From the NCBI GenBank assembly GCA_000824825.2, contig LM655170.1:399770-449102 (forward strand): 49,333 nucleotides of DNA, written 5' to 3'. The notes under the pieces are model-generated. The model searched no databases. It saw only the letters and a list, made by a program, of their open reading frames with translations, and was not told the DNA's origin. Positions 16,022 to 24,863 of this stretch are shown here, in pieces (position 1 is the first letter of the stretch; the number at the start of each line of letters is the position of its first letter). The translations under genes were made by a program, and so were the position numbers. The stretch comes from Mesorhizobium sp. ORS 3324. GTDB taxonomy: Bacteria > Pseudomonadota > Alphaproteobacteria > Rhizobiales > Rhizobiaceae.

Positions 16022-17095
16022 TTACGGTTTTGCGGCGAGCGGCGTCGCCGGTGCGGCGCTCGATTTATAGGCGGCTTCCACCAGCGCCATCGTGTTCCAG
16101 GCATCCTCGACGGAACTGATCAGCTCGCTGTCCTCGCCGGACGCGAAGCGCTGGACATTGGCCATGCGCCCGACAAAGGCGTCCGGGAACCATTCGCCGG
16201 TGAGCGGCACACTCACCCAGTCCGACCCGCCTTTTGGATAGATCTCCAGCACGTCGGGCTCGCCGCGCGGATAGTCGAGATTGAGGCCGAGCTTGACATA
16301 GGCGGCGCCCTCGGTGCCGCAGATGCGGAACTCGCAGGCCTGGTGCCGGCGGCCGAACTTGTGGTCGTGGTTGATCGAGAGCGCGCAGCGCACCACCTCG
16401 CCATAGTCGAGAATGGCGCTGGTGCGGGTCTGCGCGACCGCGTGGTTGGGATGGCCGAGGGTCTTGGCGTGCACGCCCTTCGGATCGCCGAGGAGCTGCC
16501 GGATCAGGTCGAGGTAGTGGATCGAATGCATGGCGATCTCGACGCGCGGCGCCTTGAGCAGGAATTCCCAGAGCTGCCATGGCGTGGCGAGCGCCAGCCA
16601 GGCGTCGAAGTCGACGACCTGGCCGAGCCAGCCCTTGGCGATCGCGTCCTTCAGCGCCAGCATCATCGGCGCGAAGCGAAGCTGGAAATTCACCGCCGCC
16701 TTGAGCTTCTTGGCGCGGCAGATTTCGAGGATCTCGGTCGCCTCGCCGAGATAATTGCCCATCGGCTTCTGGATCAATGCGACGGCATCATCGGGCAGGA
16801 CCTTCAGCACCTCGGCGTGCCGGCCGGGCGGGGTCGCCAGATCGAAGATCGCATCCTTGACGGCGGCCGCCTCATCCGCCGAGCCGAACGCCGTCACGCC
16901 CCATTTCGCGGCAAGCGTCTGCGCCTTGGCCTGATCCGGATCGTAAAGGCCGGCGACCGGAAATCCGGCCTTGCGATAGGCCGGGAAATGCGCATCGCCG
17001 ACGATCGAGCCGGCGCCGAAGGTGACGATCGGACGTGCCTTCGCAGGCCTTGACCAGGACTGCGCCAGCGAGACGGGATCGAAGGCGTCAGTCAT
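16022..17095 (-). CDS. Gfo/Idh/MocA-family oxidoreductase
   Basis: This 357-residue (from ATG 17095) NAD(P)-dependent oxidoreductase has a Rossmann start [15 protein letters not shown] and a C-terminal alpha/beta domain. The usual EKP motif appears as QKPMGNY, keeping the catalytic lysine, and the second active-site motif is [11 protein letters not shown]. Family members oxidise sugars, sugar acids or inositols. Here it could be the sugar dehydrogenase that feeds a lactone to the fuconate branch, but the reaction cannot be read from sequence. ATG 17110 is an alternative start; either overlaps the end of the mutarotase gene, implying coupling. Confidence 0.85.
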   Translation of the reverse strand: MTDAFDPVSLAQSWSRPAKARPIVTFGAGSIVGDAHFPAYRKAGFPVAGLYDPDQAKAQTLAAKWGVTAFGSADEAAAVKDAIFDLATPPGRHAEVLKVLPDDAVALIQKPMGNYLGEATEILEICRAKKLKAAVNFQLRFAPMMLALKDAIAKGWLGQVVDFDAWLALATPWQLWEFLLKAPRVEIAMHSIHYLDLIRQLLGDPKGVHAKTLGHPNHAVAQTRTSAILDYGEVVRCALSINHDHKFGRRHQACEFRICGTEGAAYVKLGLNLDYPRGEPDVLEIYPKGGSDWVSVPLTGEWFPDAFVGRMANVQRFASGEDSELISSVEDAWNTMALVEAAYKSSAAPATPLAAKP

Positions 17096-17417
17096 GGTGG
17101 AAGACTTCATCCATCATCGCCCACCATTCACCCTCGTGCCTGGTCGGCAGGGGCTCCTGGCAAGGCATGCAGAGCGCCCACCACTCCTGGGTCTTGGGGT
17201 CGGCGGCCATCCTGGCCATGTCGGCCGCGTAGTCGGTGCCATGATATTCGAAATAGGAAAACAGCAGGTTCTCCGGCCGCTTGAGATAGATCGAGTAGTT
17301 CTTGATGTTGCAGGCGGAGATCGTCTTCAGCACATCCGGCCAGACGGCGGCGTGCAGGCGCACATATTCCTCTACCTTCTCCGGCTTGAGGCCAAGCACC
17401 ATGCCCATTCGCTGCAT
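17088..17417 (-). CDS. L-rhamnose/L-fucose mutarotase family protein
   Basis: This 109-residue protein is a RhaM-type (PF05336-like) mutarotase: MQRMGMVLGLKPEKVEEY at the start, the HAAVWPDV segment with the catalytic histidine, NYSIYL in the middle, and paired tryptophans (EWWALC, GEWWAMM) near the C-terminus. These enzymes interconvert alpha and beta anomers of 6-deoxy sugars. In the Xanthomonas fucose pathway a member of this family acts on L-fucose. A longer open frame exists upstream but overlaps the enolase-family gene; the ATG at 17417 overlaps that gene's stop by a few bases. Confidence 0.88.
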   Translation of the reverse strand: MQRMGMVLGLKPEKVEEYVRLHAAVWPDVLKTISACNIKNYSIYLKRPENLLFSYFEYHGTDYAADMARMAADPKTQEWWALCMPCQEPLPTRHEGEWWAMMDEVFHHD

Positions 17418-17418
17418 C

Positions 17419-18540
17419 TCAGTTCCTCCCTTCGGTGACGGTCGCGCTGAATTCGGCGATGCTGCGCGCCTTGAGCGCATCGAAATCCCAGTCGATGCCG
17501 AGGCCCGGCTCGCTCGGCGCCAGCGCATGGCCGTTCTCGATCGCCATCTTGTTGCCCGTCAGCTCATCCAGCTGCGGAATATATTCGACATATTTGCCGT
17601 TCGGCACGGCGCAGGCCAGGCTGACATGCAGTTCCATCAGGAAATGCGGGCAGATCGGCATGTCGAAGGCTTCCGCCATATGCGCCACCTTCAGCCAGGG
17701 CGTGATGCCGCCGATGCGGCCGACATCGACCTGGACGATGTTGCAGCCACCCTTCTGCATATATTCGCGGAAATGGCGGATCGAATAAAGCGACTCGCCG
17801 ACGGCAATCGGCGTCGCGGTCGCATTCGACAGCCGCACATGGCCGTCGATGTCGTCGGCCGGCAGCGGCTCTTCGATCCAGGCGAGGTCGAGCTCGCGCA
17901 GCCGCTCGGCGCGGCGGATGGCTTCATCGACGGAAAAACCCTGGTTGCAGTCGGTCATGATCTCGTAGCCGTCGCCGACCGCCTTGCGCACCGCAGACAG
18001 TCGCGCAAAGTCTTCCGAGCCATGCGGCTTGCCGATCTTGACCTTGGAGCCGGTGAAGCCTTTCTCTTTCGCAGCCAGCGCATCCTCGACGAGTGCTGCC
18101 GTATCGATGTGCAGCCATCCACCTTCGGTCGTGTAGAGCGGGCAGCGGTCCTTGGCGCCGCCGGCGAGCTTCCAGAGCGGCAGCTTCTGCTTCTTCGCCC
18201 GAAGATCCCAGAGCGCAGTGTCGATGGCGGCGAGCGCGATGGCCGTGATGGCGCCGATGGTGGTGGCATGGGTGGCGAATTCGAGATCGTGCCAGATGGC
18301 CTCGATCCGGTCAGCGTCCTCACCGATCAGCTGCGGCGCAAGATGGTCGGCCAGAAGCCGCATCACCGAGGAGCCGCCGGTGCCGATCGTGTAGCTGTAG
18401 CCCATGCCGACCGCGCCATCGGCATCGGTGATGGTGACGATCGGCGTCTCCTGGCTGACAAAACTCTGGATGGCGTCGGTGCGCTTCACCTTCGGCACCA
18501 GATCGACCATTGAAAGCTCGACTTTCTCGATCTTGGCCAT
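17419..18540 (-). CDS. Second mandelate racemase/muconate lactonizing enzyme-family protein (sugar-acid dehydratase-like)
   Basis: This 373-residue enolase-superfamily protein has Lys166 and Lys168 (SKVKIGKP), metal ligands Asp197 (MTDCNQ), Glu223 (WIEEPL) and Glu249 (VGESL), Asp272 (VQVDVGRIGG) and His299 (ICPHFLMELH). This is the mandelate-racemase subgroup layout with an active-site Lys and His, seen in several acid-sugar dehydratases such as galactarate and talarate/galactonate enzymes. Which sugar acid it dehydrates or epimerises is not readable. It is only distantly similar to the fuconate dehydratase in the same operon, so the operon probably handles more than one sugar acid. It starts two bases from the ABC ATPase stop. 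Confidence 0.85.
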   Translation of the reverse strand: MAKIEKVELSMVDLVPKVKRTDAIQSFVSQETPIVTITDADGAVGMGYSYTIGTGGSSVMRLLADHLAPQLIGEDADRIEAIWHDLEFATHATTIGAITAIALAAIDTALWDLRAKKQKLPLWKLAGGAKDRCPLYTTEGGWLHIDTAALVEDALAAKEKGFTGSKVKIGKPHGSEDFARLSAVRKAVGDGYEIMTDCNQGFSVDEAIRRAERLRELDLAWIEEPLPADDIDGHVRLSNATATPIAVGESLYSIRHFREYMQKGGCNIVQVDVGRIGGITPWLKVAHMAEAFDMPICPHFLMELHVSLACAVPNGKYVEYIPQLDELTGNKMAIENGHALAPSEPGLGIDWDFDALKARSIAEFSATVTEGRN

Positions 18541-18542
18541 CG

Positions 18543-19640
18543 TCAGCGCCTCAAGGATTTGCCGGTTTCCGCGGAAAAGAGATGCGCCTGCGACAGGTCG
18601 AAGTGCATGGCGACGCGGTCGCCCGCCTTCAGTGGCCTGGGGTTCAGCATGCGCGAGACCCAGTCGCGGCGGTCAAATTCGGCGAACACCAGCGTTTCGT
18701 TGCCGAGTGGCTCGGTCACCGTCACCGGCAGTTCGATCTCGTGGACGTCCGCGGCATCGCCCGAATGCAAGCCGTGACCCGCCGGATAGAGGTCGTCGGG
18801 ACGCAGGCCGAACACCACCTTGTCACCGGCGCTCACCCTGGCCTTGAACCGACCGGGCAGCGGCAGGCTCTGGCCGCTGGCGAAGACGATCTTGCCGCCG
18901 TCCACGGTCGCCTCCTGCAGGTTCATCGGCGGCGAGCCGATGAAGCCCGCCACGAAGCGCGTCGCCGGCCGCTGGAAGACCTCGTCCGGCGTGCCGACCT
19001 GCTCGATGTTGCCGTCGCGCATGATGACGATACGGTCGGCGAGCGTCATCGCCTCGACCTGGTCATGCGTGACATACATGACGGTGGATTTGACCTTGGC
19101 GTGCAGCTTCTTGATCTCGGTGCGCATCTGCGTGCGCAGCTTGGCGTCGAGATTGCTGAGCGGCTCGTCGAACAGGAAGACGTCCGGATCGCGCACAATG
19201 GCGCGGCCCATGGCGACGCGCTGGCGCTGGCCGCCGGAAAGCTGGGACGGACGGCGCTCGAGCAGCGCGTCGAGGCCGAGAATGGCCGACGCCTCGGCGA
19301 CGCGGCGGTCCATCTCCTCTTTCGGCGCGCCGGCGATCTTCAGCGAGAAGCCTAGATTTTCTCGCACTGTCATATGCGGATAAAGCGCATAGGACTGGAA
19401 CACCATCGAGATGTTGCGCGAGCGCGGCGGCAGGTCGTTGACGATGCGGTCGCCGATCTCGATCGTGCCGGCGGAGATGTCCTCGAGCCCGGCGATCATG
19501 CGCAGCGTGGTCGACTTGCCGCAGCCGGACGGCCCGACGAGCGCGATGAACTCGCGGTCGGCGACGTCGAGGTCGATGCCGTGCACGATTTCCATGTTGC
19601 CGTAACGCTTGGTCAGTTTCTTGAGCGAGACAATCGCCAT
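18543..19640 (-). CDS. Carbohydrate ABC transporter ATPase (UgpC/MalK type)
   Basis: This 365-residue CUT1-type ABC ATPase has Walker A GPSGCGKST (36-44), signature LSGGQRQRV, Walker B VFLFDEP with the D-loop SNLDAKLR, and a C-terminal TOBE/MalK regulatory domain of about 120 residues. The ATPase drives sugar import with the two permeases just upstream. MalK-type ATPases may be shared among several importers, so it need not be exclusive. It follows permease 2 by four bases. Confidence 0.92.
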   Translation of the reverse strand: MAIVSLKKLTKRYGNMEIVHGIDLDVADREFIALVGPSGCGKSTTLRMIAGLEDISAGTIEIGDRIVNDLPPRSRNISMVFQSYALYPHMTVRENLGFSLKIAGAPKEEMDRRVAEASAILGLDALLERRPSQLSGGQRQRVAMGRAIVRDPDVFLFDEPLSNLDAKLRTQMRTEIKKLHAKVKSTVMYVTHDQVEAMTLADRIVIMRDGNIEQVGTPDEVFQRPATRFVAGFIGSPPMNLQEATVDGGKIVFASGQSLPLPGRFKARVSAGDKVVFGLRPDDLYPAGHGLHSGDAADVHEIELPVTVTEPLGNETLVFAEFDRRDWVSRMLNPRPLKAGDRVAMHFDLSQAHLFSAETGKSLRR

Positions 19641-19644
19641 CGGA

Positions 19645-20511
19645 TCAACCTTTCACCGCGCCGGAGGTCAGGCCGCCGACGAGGTGTTTTTGCACGATGA
19701 AGGTGAGGACAAGCGCCGGAATGATCATCACCACGGCCAGTGCGCACATGCCGCGCCAGTCGATGGTGAATTCGGCGGTATAGTCGAGCAGCCCGACAGG
19801 CAGCGTCTTCGAATTGATCGAGCGTGTCAGTTGCGAAGCCAGCGCGAACTCGTTCCAGGAAGTGAGGAAGGCGAAGATGCCGGCAGACGCGATGCCCGGT
19901 CCGGCGAGCGGAAACTCGACCTGCCAGAAGGCCTGCCAGCGCGTGCAGCCGTCGATCTGCGCGGCCTCGGCGAGATCCTTCGGCACCTGGCGGAAGAAGC
20001 CGTCGATCAGCCATATGGTGAAGGGCACATTGAGCGCGACATAGGCCAGGATCAGGCCGAAATGCGTGTCGATGATGTCGAGCCGGGCATAGACGAAGAA
20101 CAGCGGCAGGGAGAGCGCGATGCCGGGCACGGTGCGCGTCAGCATCAGGCCGAGGAACATCGCCGACTTGCCGCGGAAACGGTAGCGCGCGAAGGCGTAG
20201 CCGCCGGCCATCCCGATGGCGATGGCTATGACGGTCGAGGTGACCGAGATGATCAGCGAGTTGCGGAAATAGTCGAGGACGGGAATGCCGCCCTTGCCGA
20301 CGCCGCTGAACATGGCGATGTAGGCGTCGAGCGAGACCTGCTGCGGAATCCAGACCGGCGGCTTGGCGAGGATCTCGACCGTCGGCCGCAGCGAGGACAG
20401 CACGATCCAGATGCCGGGCAGGCAGATCAGAAGCATGGCGAGGAACAGGCCGACGCGGTGCGCGACAACGCCAGCGCGGCGCTTCAGGCGGGCGGATGCG
20501 TTGGCGTCCAT
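19645..20511 (-). CDS. Carbohydrate ABC transporter permease (MalG type)
   Basis: This 288-residue inner-membrane permease of the CUT1 family has about six helices and an EAA loop (DLAEAAQIDGCTRWQAFWQV) that contacts the ATPase. The reading frame stays open far upstream, but ATG 20511, two bases after the MalF-type gene stop, gives the normal MalG length and the expected basic N-terminus (ARLKRRAG) before the first helix. Confidence 0.9.
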   Translation of the reverse strand: MDANASARLKRRAGVVAHRVGLFLAMLLICLPGIWIVLSSLRPTVEILAKPPVWIPQQVSLDAYIAMFSGVGKGGIPVLDYFRNSLIISVTSTVIAIAIGMAGGYAFARYRFRGKSAMFLGLMLTRTVPGIALSLPLFFVYARLDIIDTHFGLILAYVALNVPFTIWLIDGFFRQVPKDLAEAAQIDGCTRWQAFWQVEFPLAGPGIASAGIFAFLTSWNEFALASQLTRSINSKTLPVGLLDYTAEFTIDWRGMCALAVVMIIPALVLTFIVQKHLVGGLTSGAVKG

Positions 20512-20513
20512 TC

Positions 20514-21410
20514 TCACCACTCCGCGCCGATCTGGGTGCGCGCCGCGGCGAGCTTCTTGAAGAAATAGACAGTGAAGATGATCGACAGCAGGATCGAGAA
20601 ATAGGCCATCGCGTTGGCGACGCCCATGCGCGCGTCGCTGTAGGCGGTGCGTGCCACCAGCGTCCACAACAGTTCCGTGCGGCCGGCCGGGCCGCCATCC
20701 GTCATGATCTTGACGATGTCGTAGGCGCGCGCGACGTCGAGCGAGCGGATGGTCATGGCGATGTAGGCAAAGGGCATGATGAAGGGCCAGGTCACATAGC
20801 GGAAGGTCTGCCAGGGTGTGCAGCCGTCGACGCGCGCCGCCTCGACCGGCTCCTTCGGCATGGCAAGCAGGCCGGCAAGGATGAGGATCGCGAAGATCGA
20901 GGTCGACGACCAGATCTCGGCGATCGAAATGGCGATGAAGGCGAGATGGCCTTCGATCAGCCAGGGGATCGCGTCCTGCGTCAGCCCAAGCGACTGCAAG
21001 GCATTGTTCACCAGCCCGATATTGTCGTTGAACATGAACTTGAACTGGAAGCCGACCAGGATCGGCGAGAACATCATCGGGAACATCATGATGGTGCGCA
21101 GCAGCCGCTGGCCGCGGCTGGCCTTCTCCACCAGTAGCGCGAGGCCGAGCCCCAGCAGCATCTCGAGATTGAGCGCGATGGTGAGCAAGAGCACGGTGCG
21201 GCCGAAGGCCCACCAGAAATTCGCGTCGGACAGGATGTTGCGGTAGTTGCGCAGGCCGATAAAGGTGAAGAAGGTCTCCGGCCGCGTCAGCCTGAACGGC
21301 GTGAAGCTGGAGTAGAAAGACAGGCACAGCGGCACGACCACCACAGCTGCCAGCACGAGCACGGCCGGCAGCAGAAGCAAGGTTGGCGCGGAAAGCCGCT
21401 TGGCCGTCAT
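20514..21410 (-). CDS. Carbohydrate ABC transporter permease (MalF type)
   Basis: This 298-residue CUT1 permease starts with a long hydrophobic helix after MTAKRLSAP, and has a periplasmic loop (about 25-65) and the EAA loop EPVEAARVDGCTPWQTFRYV. It pairs with the MalG-type permease. About 210 bases separate it from the binding-protein gene upstream. That gap contains a tandem of two palindromic repeats, which could lower permease expression relative to the binding protein. Confidence 0.9.
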   Translation of the reverse strand: MTAKRLSAPTLLLLPAVLVLAAVVVVPLCLSFYSSFTPFRLTRPETFFTFIGLRNYRNILSDANFWWAFGRTVLLLTIALNLEMLLGLGLALLVEKASRGQRLLRTIMMFPMMFSPILVGFQFKFMFNDNIGLVNNALQSLGLTQDAIPWLIEGHLAFIAISIAEIWSSTSIFAILILAGLLAMPKEPVEAARVDGCTPWQTFRYVTWPFIMPFAYIAMTIRSLDVARAYDIVKIMTDGGPAGRTELLWTLVARTAYSDARMGVANAMAYFSILLSIIFTVYFFKKLAAARTQIGAEW

Positions 21411-21515
21411 TCAATTTTCCCAAATGTGTTTGTGCGGCCGGCGATCATCGCATGGCGGCCGCATCAGGCAACAAGCGGCGCTGGTCGCGAGGACCAGCGC
21501 CGCAGGCGGGATGGC

Positions 21516-21564
21516 GCTTAAAGCGCGTCGCTTCGAAACGAACTCCAAGCGACGCGCTTTAAGC
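21516..21564. repeat. Perfect 18-bp inverted repeat
   Basis: GCTTAAAGCGCGTCGCTT (21516-21533) and its exact complement (21547-21564) flank a 13-base loop. It lies within the ABC operon between the binding-protein gene and the MalF-type permease gene, next to a second palindrome. It probably acts as an mRNA-stabilising or attenuating structure; it is likely a dispersed rhizobial repeat rather than a dedicated regulator. Confidence 0.75.
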
Positions 21565-21573
21565 CCTTGTTCT

Positions 21574-21624
21574 GATGCATGTCGTTCACCCAAAATCGCT
21601 GCGCACTTTTGGGCGACATGCATT
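21574..21624. repeat. Mesorhizobium-type palindromic repeat, copy 1
   Basis: ATGCATGTCG (21575-21584) pairs with CGACATGCAT (21614-21623), and CCCAAAA (21589-21595) with TTTTGGG (21607-21613), leaving a TTCA bulge and an 11-base loop. The right arm ends on the last base of the binding-protein stop codon (21623). A second copy is at 23932-23981. Together with the 18-bp repeat it forms a composite of two hairpins. Confidence 0.78.
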
Positions 21625-22936
21625 AGAGCTTGCCGGCGTCCTGGAGGATCTGCGTCGCCTTGGCGGCAGCGTCGTCGAGCGCCTGCTTGGAGGTCTTGTC
21701 GCCGAGGATCGCGGCCTGCAGCTCCGGATAGACCGCGTTGGAGATCTCGATCCATTCCGGCGTCTGCGGCACCGGGAAGGCGTTCTTGGCGGCTTCCTGG
21801 AAGGCCTGCAGCACTTCGGTCTTGTAGGGATCGGACTTCGCCTGCTCGAGGTCCCATTCCCACACCTTGGTGCGGGTGGGCAGCGGGCCGGCCGCGGCTT
21901 CGAGCTTCTGGCTGTCTTCATTGGTCAGCCACCAGACGAGCGACGCGGCGGCCTCCTTATTGGCGCAGTTCTCGGTCACCGAGAAGCCGTGCGCGCCGGA
22001 CCAGCCGGAACGCTTGCCCGACGAGCCCTTGGGCTGCACCTTGACGCCGACATTGCCCGCGACCTTGGACGATTTCGGGTCGTTGAAGAAGCCGGCCCAG
22101 CCCGGCCAGTCGAGGTTGATCGCCACGGTGCCGGAGGCGAAGCCCTGGCCGAGGTCATCCCACAGATAGTTGGTCGTGCCGGCGGGCACGGCCTTGGCCT
22201 TGTAGAGCTTGACGAACCAGTCGAGCGCCTTGACGCCGGCTTCGGAGTTGAAGGCCGGCTTGCCGTCCTTGTCGAGATATTCGCCGCCGTCGGCGATCAC
22301 CATCTCGTAGAAGCGGCCGTTGATCGCCTCTTCCTTGCCGGCATATTGCGTGCCGTAGAAGTCGGGCGGGCTGGCAAAGAATTCCGCCTGCTGGGCCATC
22401 TCGTCGAACGTGTCCGGCGGCGCGAGATCCTCGCCGTACTTCTCCTTGTAGGCCTTCTTCTTGGCTTCGTCCTGATAGAGGCTCTTCTGGTAATAGAGCG
22501 CGGAGACGTCGAATTGCGCGCGCGGCAGCATCACCAGCTTGCCGTCCAGCGTTCCGGCCGCGATGTTGGCCGGCACGAAGGCGTCGATCTCCTCCTTCGG
22601 CAGCAGCTTGGCGAGGTCGGTATAGATGCCCGGATATTGCGGCGCGAACGAGGTGTGGTTGGAGCCGACGCACCAGGTGATCGAGTTGGAGGCGATGTCC
22701 GACTTGATCTCTTTGTCGAGGTCGAAGTGGTTCTTCTTGGAGATGACGTTGACCTTGGCGCCGGTCGCCTTCTCCCACTCGCCGATGCGCTCGTAGAGCT
22801 TCTCATATTGCTGGCCGCCGATCAGCTTGGCGTCGATGGTGACGCCGGGAAACTTGCCCGGCAGGTCGGCCGCGAATGCCGCGCCCGATGCCATGAGCAA
22901 TGCGCCGGCGGCGACGCCGGAAAGCAGTCTGTTCAT
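21623..22936 (-). CDS. Carbohydrate ABC transporter substrate-binding protein (family 1)
   Basis: This 437-residue extracellular solute-binding protein has a clear signal peptide, MNRLLSGVAAGALLMASGAAFA, cut before ADLPGKFPG. The mature chain has the family 1 pattern (VTIDAKLIGGQQYEKLYERI, later VAINLDWPGWAGFF and a tryptophan-rich VWWLTNE segment). It captures a sugar or oligosaccharide in the periplasm. It is the first gene of the ten-gene operon and is read divergently from the IclR regulator. The actual ligand is not readable; downstream enzymes point to a 6-deoxy sugar or related acid. Confidence 0.91.
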   Translation of the reverse strand: MNRLLSGVAAGALLMASGAAFAADLPGKFPGVTIDAKLIGGQQYEKLYERIGEWEKATGAKVNVISKKNHFDLDKEIKSDIASNSITWCVGSNHTSFAPQYPGIYTDLAKLLPKEEIDAFVPANIAAGTLDGKLVMLPRAQFDVSALYYQKSLYQDEAKKKAYKEKYGEDLAPPDTFDEMAQQAEFFASPPDFYGTQYAGKEEAINGRFYEMVIADGGEYLDKDGKPAFNSEAGVKALDWFVKLYKAKAVPAGTTNYLWDDLGQGFASGTVAINLDWPGWAGFFNDPKSSKVAGNVGVKVQPKGSSGKRSGWSGAHGFSVTENCANKEAAASLVWWLTNEDSQKLEAAAGPLPTRTKVWEWDLEQAKSDPYKTEVLQAFQEAAKNAFPVPQTPEWIEISNAVYPELQAAILGDKTSKQALDDAAAKATQILQDAGKL

Positions 22937-22992
22937 GAATATCCTCCCTGGGGCGGCAATGCGCCGTCCGTGACCTGAAGCTCAGCGCTTCA

Positions 22993-23068
22993 TTCATATG
23001 CAAACAAAATATTTATAGGCCGTCAAGGCGAAACTTCTTTCCAATGGGCGGCCTCTTGCGTATATGAA
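22993..23068. promoter_or_regulatory. Divergent control region with inverted TTCATAT motifs
   Basis: ttcatatgcaaa (22993-23004) on the plus strand is matched by ttcatatacgcaa read on the minus strand (23056-23068). The gap between the sugar operon and the iclR-type gene is 159 bases and AT-rich in its centre (aaaatatttata). Inverted motifs of this kind at a divergent promoter are a reasonable guess for the IclR-protein operator. Neither a clear -35 nor a clear -10 stands out. Confidence 0.4.
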
Positions 23069-23095
23069 AATTGAAATTCACCAGAGAGGCGTCCG

Positions 23096-23881
23096 GTGCA
23101 GGAAGACGAGGAAGACCGCTATCGCGCGCCGGCTCTCGACAAGGGGCTGGACATCCTGGAGCTGCTGGCGAGCGTCGATGGTGGCCTGACGCAGGCCGAG
23201 ATCGCCAAGCGGCTGGACCGCAGCCCGAACGAGTTCTACCGGATGCTCGACCGGCTGGTGAAACGCGGCTACGTCACCCGGCCCGAGGGCGACCGCTACT
23301 CGCTGACCTTGAAGCTGTTCGGCCTGGCGCAGCTGCATGCGCCGGTGCGCCGGCTCGTCTCCTACGCGACGTCGATCATGCGCGAGCTGGCCGAGACCTC
23401 GTGGCAGGCGAACCAGCTCGTGGTGTTCGACCGCGGCAACGCGGTGGTTATCGCGCAGCAGGAGGCGCCGCACTACTGGGGCATCTCGATCCGCGTCGGC
23501 TCGCATATCAGCCTGTTCGACACCGGCTCTGGGCACGTGCTCTTGGCGTTCCGCTCGCCTGAAGAGCGCGAGATGATGATCGCGGAGCATCTGCGCACCA
23601 ATGAGGAGATGAAGCAGTCGCCCGACTTCTTCGCCCGTCTCGACCAGATACGCGAACGCGGCTACGAGATGATGGCCTCTCTGCAGACGGCCGGCGTCTA
23701 CAACCTGTCGGCGCCGGTGATCGGCTCGGACGGGCGCGGCATCGCAGCGCTGACGATCCCCTATATCACCCTGGTCAACGCGCCCGCCGCGCCCGATATC
23801 ACCAGGACGATCGCGCTGCTGCAGGCCGCCGCGGCAAAGCTGTCGCAGCTCGCCGGCTCGGATGTGAAGATGCGGATGTAA
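23096..23881 (+). CDS. IclR-family transcriptional regulator
   Basis: This 261-residue IclR-type regulator has an N-terminal winged helix (about 12-75: ALDKGLDILELLAS, then LTQAEIAKRLDRSPNEFYRMLDRL) and a C-terminal effector-binding GAF-like domain. I take the GTG at 23096; no ATG fits. IclR proteins commonly control sugar-acid and aromatic catabolism. Being divergent from the sugar operon and followed by the lactonase-type gene, it is the likely local regulator. Effector unknown. Confidence 0.88.
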   Translation: MQEDEEDRYRAPALDKGLDILELLASVDGGLTQAEIAKRLDRSPNEFYRMLDRLVKRGYVTRPEGDRYSLTLKLFGLAQLHAPVRRLVSYATSIMRELAETSWQANQLVVFDRGNAVVIAQQEAPHYWGISIRVGSHISLFDTGSGHVLLAFRSPEEREMMIAEHLRTNEEMKQSPDFFARLDQIRERGYEMMASLQTAGVYNLSAPVIGSDGRGIAALTIPYITLVNAPAAPDITRTIALLQAAAAKLSQLAGSDVKMRM

Positions 23882-23931
23882 TTCTTATTTGAATGATGAA
23901 TTCTCCCGTGAGATGATCGAGTGAATGTTCT

Positions 23932-23981
23932 GATGCATGTCGTTTTCCCAAAACCACTGCGCTTTTTGGGCGACATACATA
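23932..23981. repeat. Mesorhizobium-type palindromic repeat, copy 2
   Basis: ATGCATGTCG (23933-23942) pairs with CGACATACAT (23971-23980) at nine of ten positions, and CCCAAAA (23947-23953) with TTTTGGG (23964-23970). The sequence is clearly homologous to the copy at 21574-21624. It sits between the iclR-type gene and the amidohydrolase gene. Confidence 0.75.
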
Positions 23982-24002
23982 ACCGCTACTGGGGAGGAAG
24001 CC

Positions 24003-24839
24003 ATGATCGTCGACACGCACCTGCACCTTATCGACAAGGCGGCGCTGCGCTATCCGTGGCTAGCCGGCGTGCCGGCGCTCGACCGCGACTTCTCTCACGA
24101 TGAATACGCCACCGAGGCGCGCCGCGCCGGCATTGAGCTGGCGCTGCACATGGAGGTCGACGTCGATCCGGCCGATATAGAGGCGGAGACGGCTCACACC
24201 GAAGGATTGTCGGAGCAGCCCGGCAGCCTTGTGCGAGGCGCGATCGTCTCGTGCCGGCCGGAAGAGCCGGGCTTCGCCGCCTGGCTGGACAAGGTGAAGG
24301 CCGATCCCTTCGTCAAGGGTTTCCGCCGCGTGCTGCATGTGGTGCCCGACGACGTTTCCGAGGGCGCGCTTTTTCGTGAAAACATCAAGCGTATCGCCGG
24401 CAGCGGGCTGACGTTCGATCTCTGCGTGCTGCCGAGGCAGATGAAGCAGGCGATCGCGCTGGTCGATCTGGCGCCGGACGTGCAGTTCGTGCTTGATCAT
24501 TGCGGCGTGCCCGACGTCAAGGGCAGGGCCGAGCATCCCTGGCGCGAGCAGATCGCCGAGATCGCACGGCGCCCCAACGTCGTCGGCAAGATCTCCGGGG
24601 TCGTCGCCTATGCCGATCCCGCGACCTGGACCGTCGAGACGCTGCGGCCCTATGTCGAGCACACGATCGGAAGTTTTGGCTGGGACCGCGTCGTGTGGGG
24701 CAGCGACTGGCCGGTCTGCACACTCGGCGGCGGGCTGCTCGGCTGGGTCGCGGCGACGCACGCACTCATTGCCGGCGCGAGCGACACCGAGCGCACGAAG
24801 CTCTTGTCCGGCAACGCGAAGAAGCTCTGGCGGCTGTAA
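24003..24839 (+). CDS. Amidohydrolase-family protein, probable L-fuconolactonase-type sugar lactonase
   Basis: This 278-residue TIM-barrel amidohydrolase (PF04909-like) has the metal motif VDTHLHL at the start, followed by RYPWL, then VLDHCGVPD and WGSDWPVC near the C-terminus. The start ATG 24003 has GAGGAAG just upstream; a longer frame running through the repeat is unlikely. The TH.HL..YPWL pattern is shared with L-fuconolactonase and L-rhamnonolactonase, which open the lactone to the sugar acid used by the dehydratase. A PDC-hydrolase-like role is possible. It is co-directional with iclR and convergent with the CoA-transferase operon (24-base gap). Confidence 0.82.
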   Translation: MIVDTHLHLIDKAALRYPWLAGVPALDRDFSHDEYATEARRAGIELALHMEVDVDPADIEAETAHTEGLSEQPGSLVRGAIVSCRPEEPGFAAWLDKVKADPFVKGFRRVLHVVPDDVSEGALFRENIKRIAGSGLTFDLCVLPRQMKQAIALVDLAPDVQFVLDHCGVPDVKGRAEHPWREQIAEIARRPNVVGKISGVVAYADPATWTVETLRPYVEHTIGSFGWDRVVWGSDWPVCTLGGGLLGWVAATHALIAGASDTERTKLLSGNAKKLWRL

Positions 24840-24863
24840 GCACAGCGCCGATGCGCGAATGTA

